DNA from: Chryseobacterium vaccae
GTDB lineage: Bacteria; Bacteroidota; Bacteroidia; Flavobacteriales; Weeksellaceae
DNA: 64,000 bases
Assembly (NCBI RefSeq): GCF_009602705.1
Contig: NZ_VSWH01000001.1
Location: forward strand, 62,001 to 126,000
Reading direction: 5' to 3'
Shown: piece after piece, positions 63,150 to 64,000 of the stretch
Position numbering within the stretch: position 1 is the stretch's first letter
Layout: each line of letters starts with the position of its first letter
Made by a program: the position numbers and the translations under genes
The notes under the pieces: model-generated
Seen by the model: the letters and a program-made list of their open reading frames with translations, nothing else
Told to the model about the DNA's origin: nothing
The model's database searches: none

Positions 63150-63974
63150 ATGAAACTACTATTCAAAACATTACTGATTCTGTTTTTTGTGAGCAGTATA
63201 TTAAAAGCACAGGACACCCTTGTATCAAAAAATACCGATGCCGTTTTATATACTCCTTCAAAAAAGATTCGTGGTCTTGTTGTAGGATTAGGTGGCTCCG
63301 AAGGCGGGAATGCATGGGCCTCCAATCGATGGAAAACGGTGAGAGATCAGTTTCTGGGCAAAGACTATGCTTTTCTGGCAGTAGCTTATTTCGGATCAAA
63401 AAACTCACCCCGTCTGCTTGAAAAAATTGAAATTGAAGATGTTTATAAGGTAATTCAGTCTGCAAAAAATAAAATTCATACAGACAAAATAGCTATAATG
63501 GGCGGTTCAAGAGGAGCAGATCTGGCGTTGTTATTAGGAAGTTATTATCCGGATATTTCCTGTGTTATCGGACTTTCTTCAAGCCATGCTGTTTTTCCCG
63601 GTAATACCGATCATTTTTCTACCTCCACCTGGACCTTTCAGGATAAAGAGCTGCCTTTTATTCCCGTCAACGAAGCTGCTATACCTTTTATGATTCAGAG
63701 AAATATCAGAAAGGCATTTGAAGCGATGCTCCAGGATCATGATGCAGAACAAAAAGCCCTTATTCAGGTTGAAAATATCAGAGGTCCGGTTTTGCTGATC
63801 TCAGGTACAAAAGATGAAATATGCCCTTCATCCGAAATGTCTGATGCTATGGTTCAAAGACTGAAACAAAAGAATTTCAGGTATCATTATGAACATCTCA
63901 GATTAGAAGGCGGACATACAGAGCCCTATAAGCATTTTGATAAAGTCTTTGATTTTCTTCAGCATTATTTTTAA
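63150..63974 (+). CDS. Secreted alpha/beta-hydrolase, acyl-CoA thioesterase (BAAT)-like
   Basis: The 274-residue product has a signal peptide (LLILFFVSSILKAQ), nucleophile Ser120 in MGGSRGAD, an Asp in SGTKDEICPS and the catalytic His in EGGHTEP, the order and motifs of BAAT/acyl-CoA thioester hydrolase C-terminal domains. Being secreted, it probably acts on another ester or peptide bond. I chose ATG 63150; an upstream TTG at 63135 would lie within the -7 box. Confidence 0.75.
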   Translation: MKLLFKTLLILFFVSSILKAQDTLVSKNTDAVLYTPSKKIRGLVVGLGGSEGGNAWASNRWKTVRDQFLGKDYAFLAVAYFGSKNSPRLLEKIEIEDVYKVIQSAKNKIHTDKIAIMGGSRGADLALLLGSYYPDISCVIGLSSSHAVFPGNTDHFSTSTWTFQDKELPFIPVNEAAIPFMIQRNIRKAFEAMLQDHDAEQKALIQVENIRGPVLLISGTKDEICPSSEMSDAMVQRLKQKNFRYHYEHLRLEGGHTEPYKHFDKVFDFLQHYF

Positions 63975-64000
63975 GATCTGCTTATTAAAATTTTGTATGA

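Overview
The window looks like a core chromosomal segment of a low-GC Flavobacteriia member, most likely Chryseobacterium or a close relative (Weeksellaceae). The evidence is a T9SS-type C-terminal sorting domain, a TonB-dependent receptor of the Bacteroidota type, an arginine pathway with the Bacteroidota-type ArgF' transcarbamylase, several TAnnTTTG promoter elements (the Bacteroidota sigma-A -7 box), few Shine-Dalgarno sequences, and many dispersed intergenic repeats. I saw no rRNA, tRNA, CRISPR array, prophage or intact insertion sequence.

Layout. 1-9.7 kb: end of a trans-aconitate methyltransferase-like gene, a cytidylyltransferase-like gene, a TonB receptor, mltG, dapF, a low-complexity lipoprotein, pnuC, an amino-acid permease and a BNR-repeat secreted protein. 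9.9-19.7 kb: hemN with a polytopic membrane protein, a secreted sugar dehydrogenase-like protein, secDF, an MFS exporter and an unknown lipoprotein. 20-22.9 kb: tatA, PAP2 phosphatase, TPR protein, trmL and rlmH, bracketed by two inverted copies of one dispersed repeat. 23.5-29.6 kb: BrkB/YihY protein, nhaA, relA/spoT and two unknown genes. 30.1-40.7 kb (minus strand): an apparent carboxylate-uptake and activation module made of a porin, an MHS-family symporter, two tiny membrane proteins, an SSS-transporter/histidine-kinase fusion, a receiver-only response regulator, a propionyl-CoA synthetase-like enzyme and acetyl-CoA synthetase. An IS1 InsA-like zinc-ribbon/HTH protein lies just upstream. 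41.4-50.4 kb: a full arginine operon (GNAT, argG, argC, argD, argF', argB, argE, argH). 50.7-57.1 kb: an Lrp/AsnC regulator divergent from pyrB-carA-(four-helix-bundle cassette)-carB. 57.2-64 kb: two lipoproteins (one with an apparent frameshift at its start), an esterase/outer-membrane/AraC-type group, a Crp/Fnr regulator and a secreted hydrolase.

How the genes work together. Carbamoyl phosphate from CarAB feeds both PyrB and ArgF', and the genes for both uses sit within 16 kb. ArgF' has Val at the position that selects N-succinyl- over N-acetyl-ornithine, so the arginine branch probably runs on succinylated intermediates. The most interesting regulatory feature is ahead of pyrB: a consensus promoter, an almost leaderless 23-codon peptide ORF, a GC-rich hairpin, a U-rich stretch and then an intrinsic terminator that begins at the peptide's stop codon. 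This is the layout of a pyrBI-type attenuator, here in a flavobacterium.

Three classes of intergenic repeat are spread through the window. A 17-bp direct repeat precedes the IS1-like regulator gene, and several genes appear to be transcribed as leaderless mRNAs. Functional names rest on motif recognition by eye; no database search was run.
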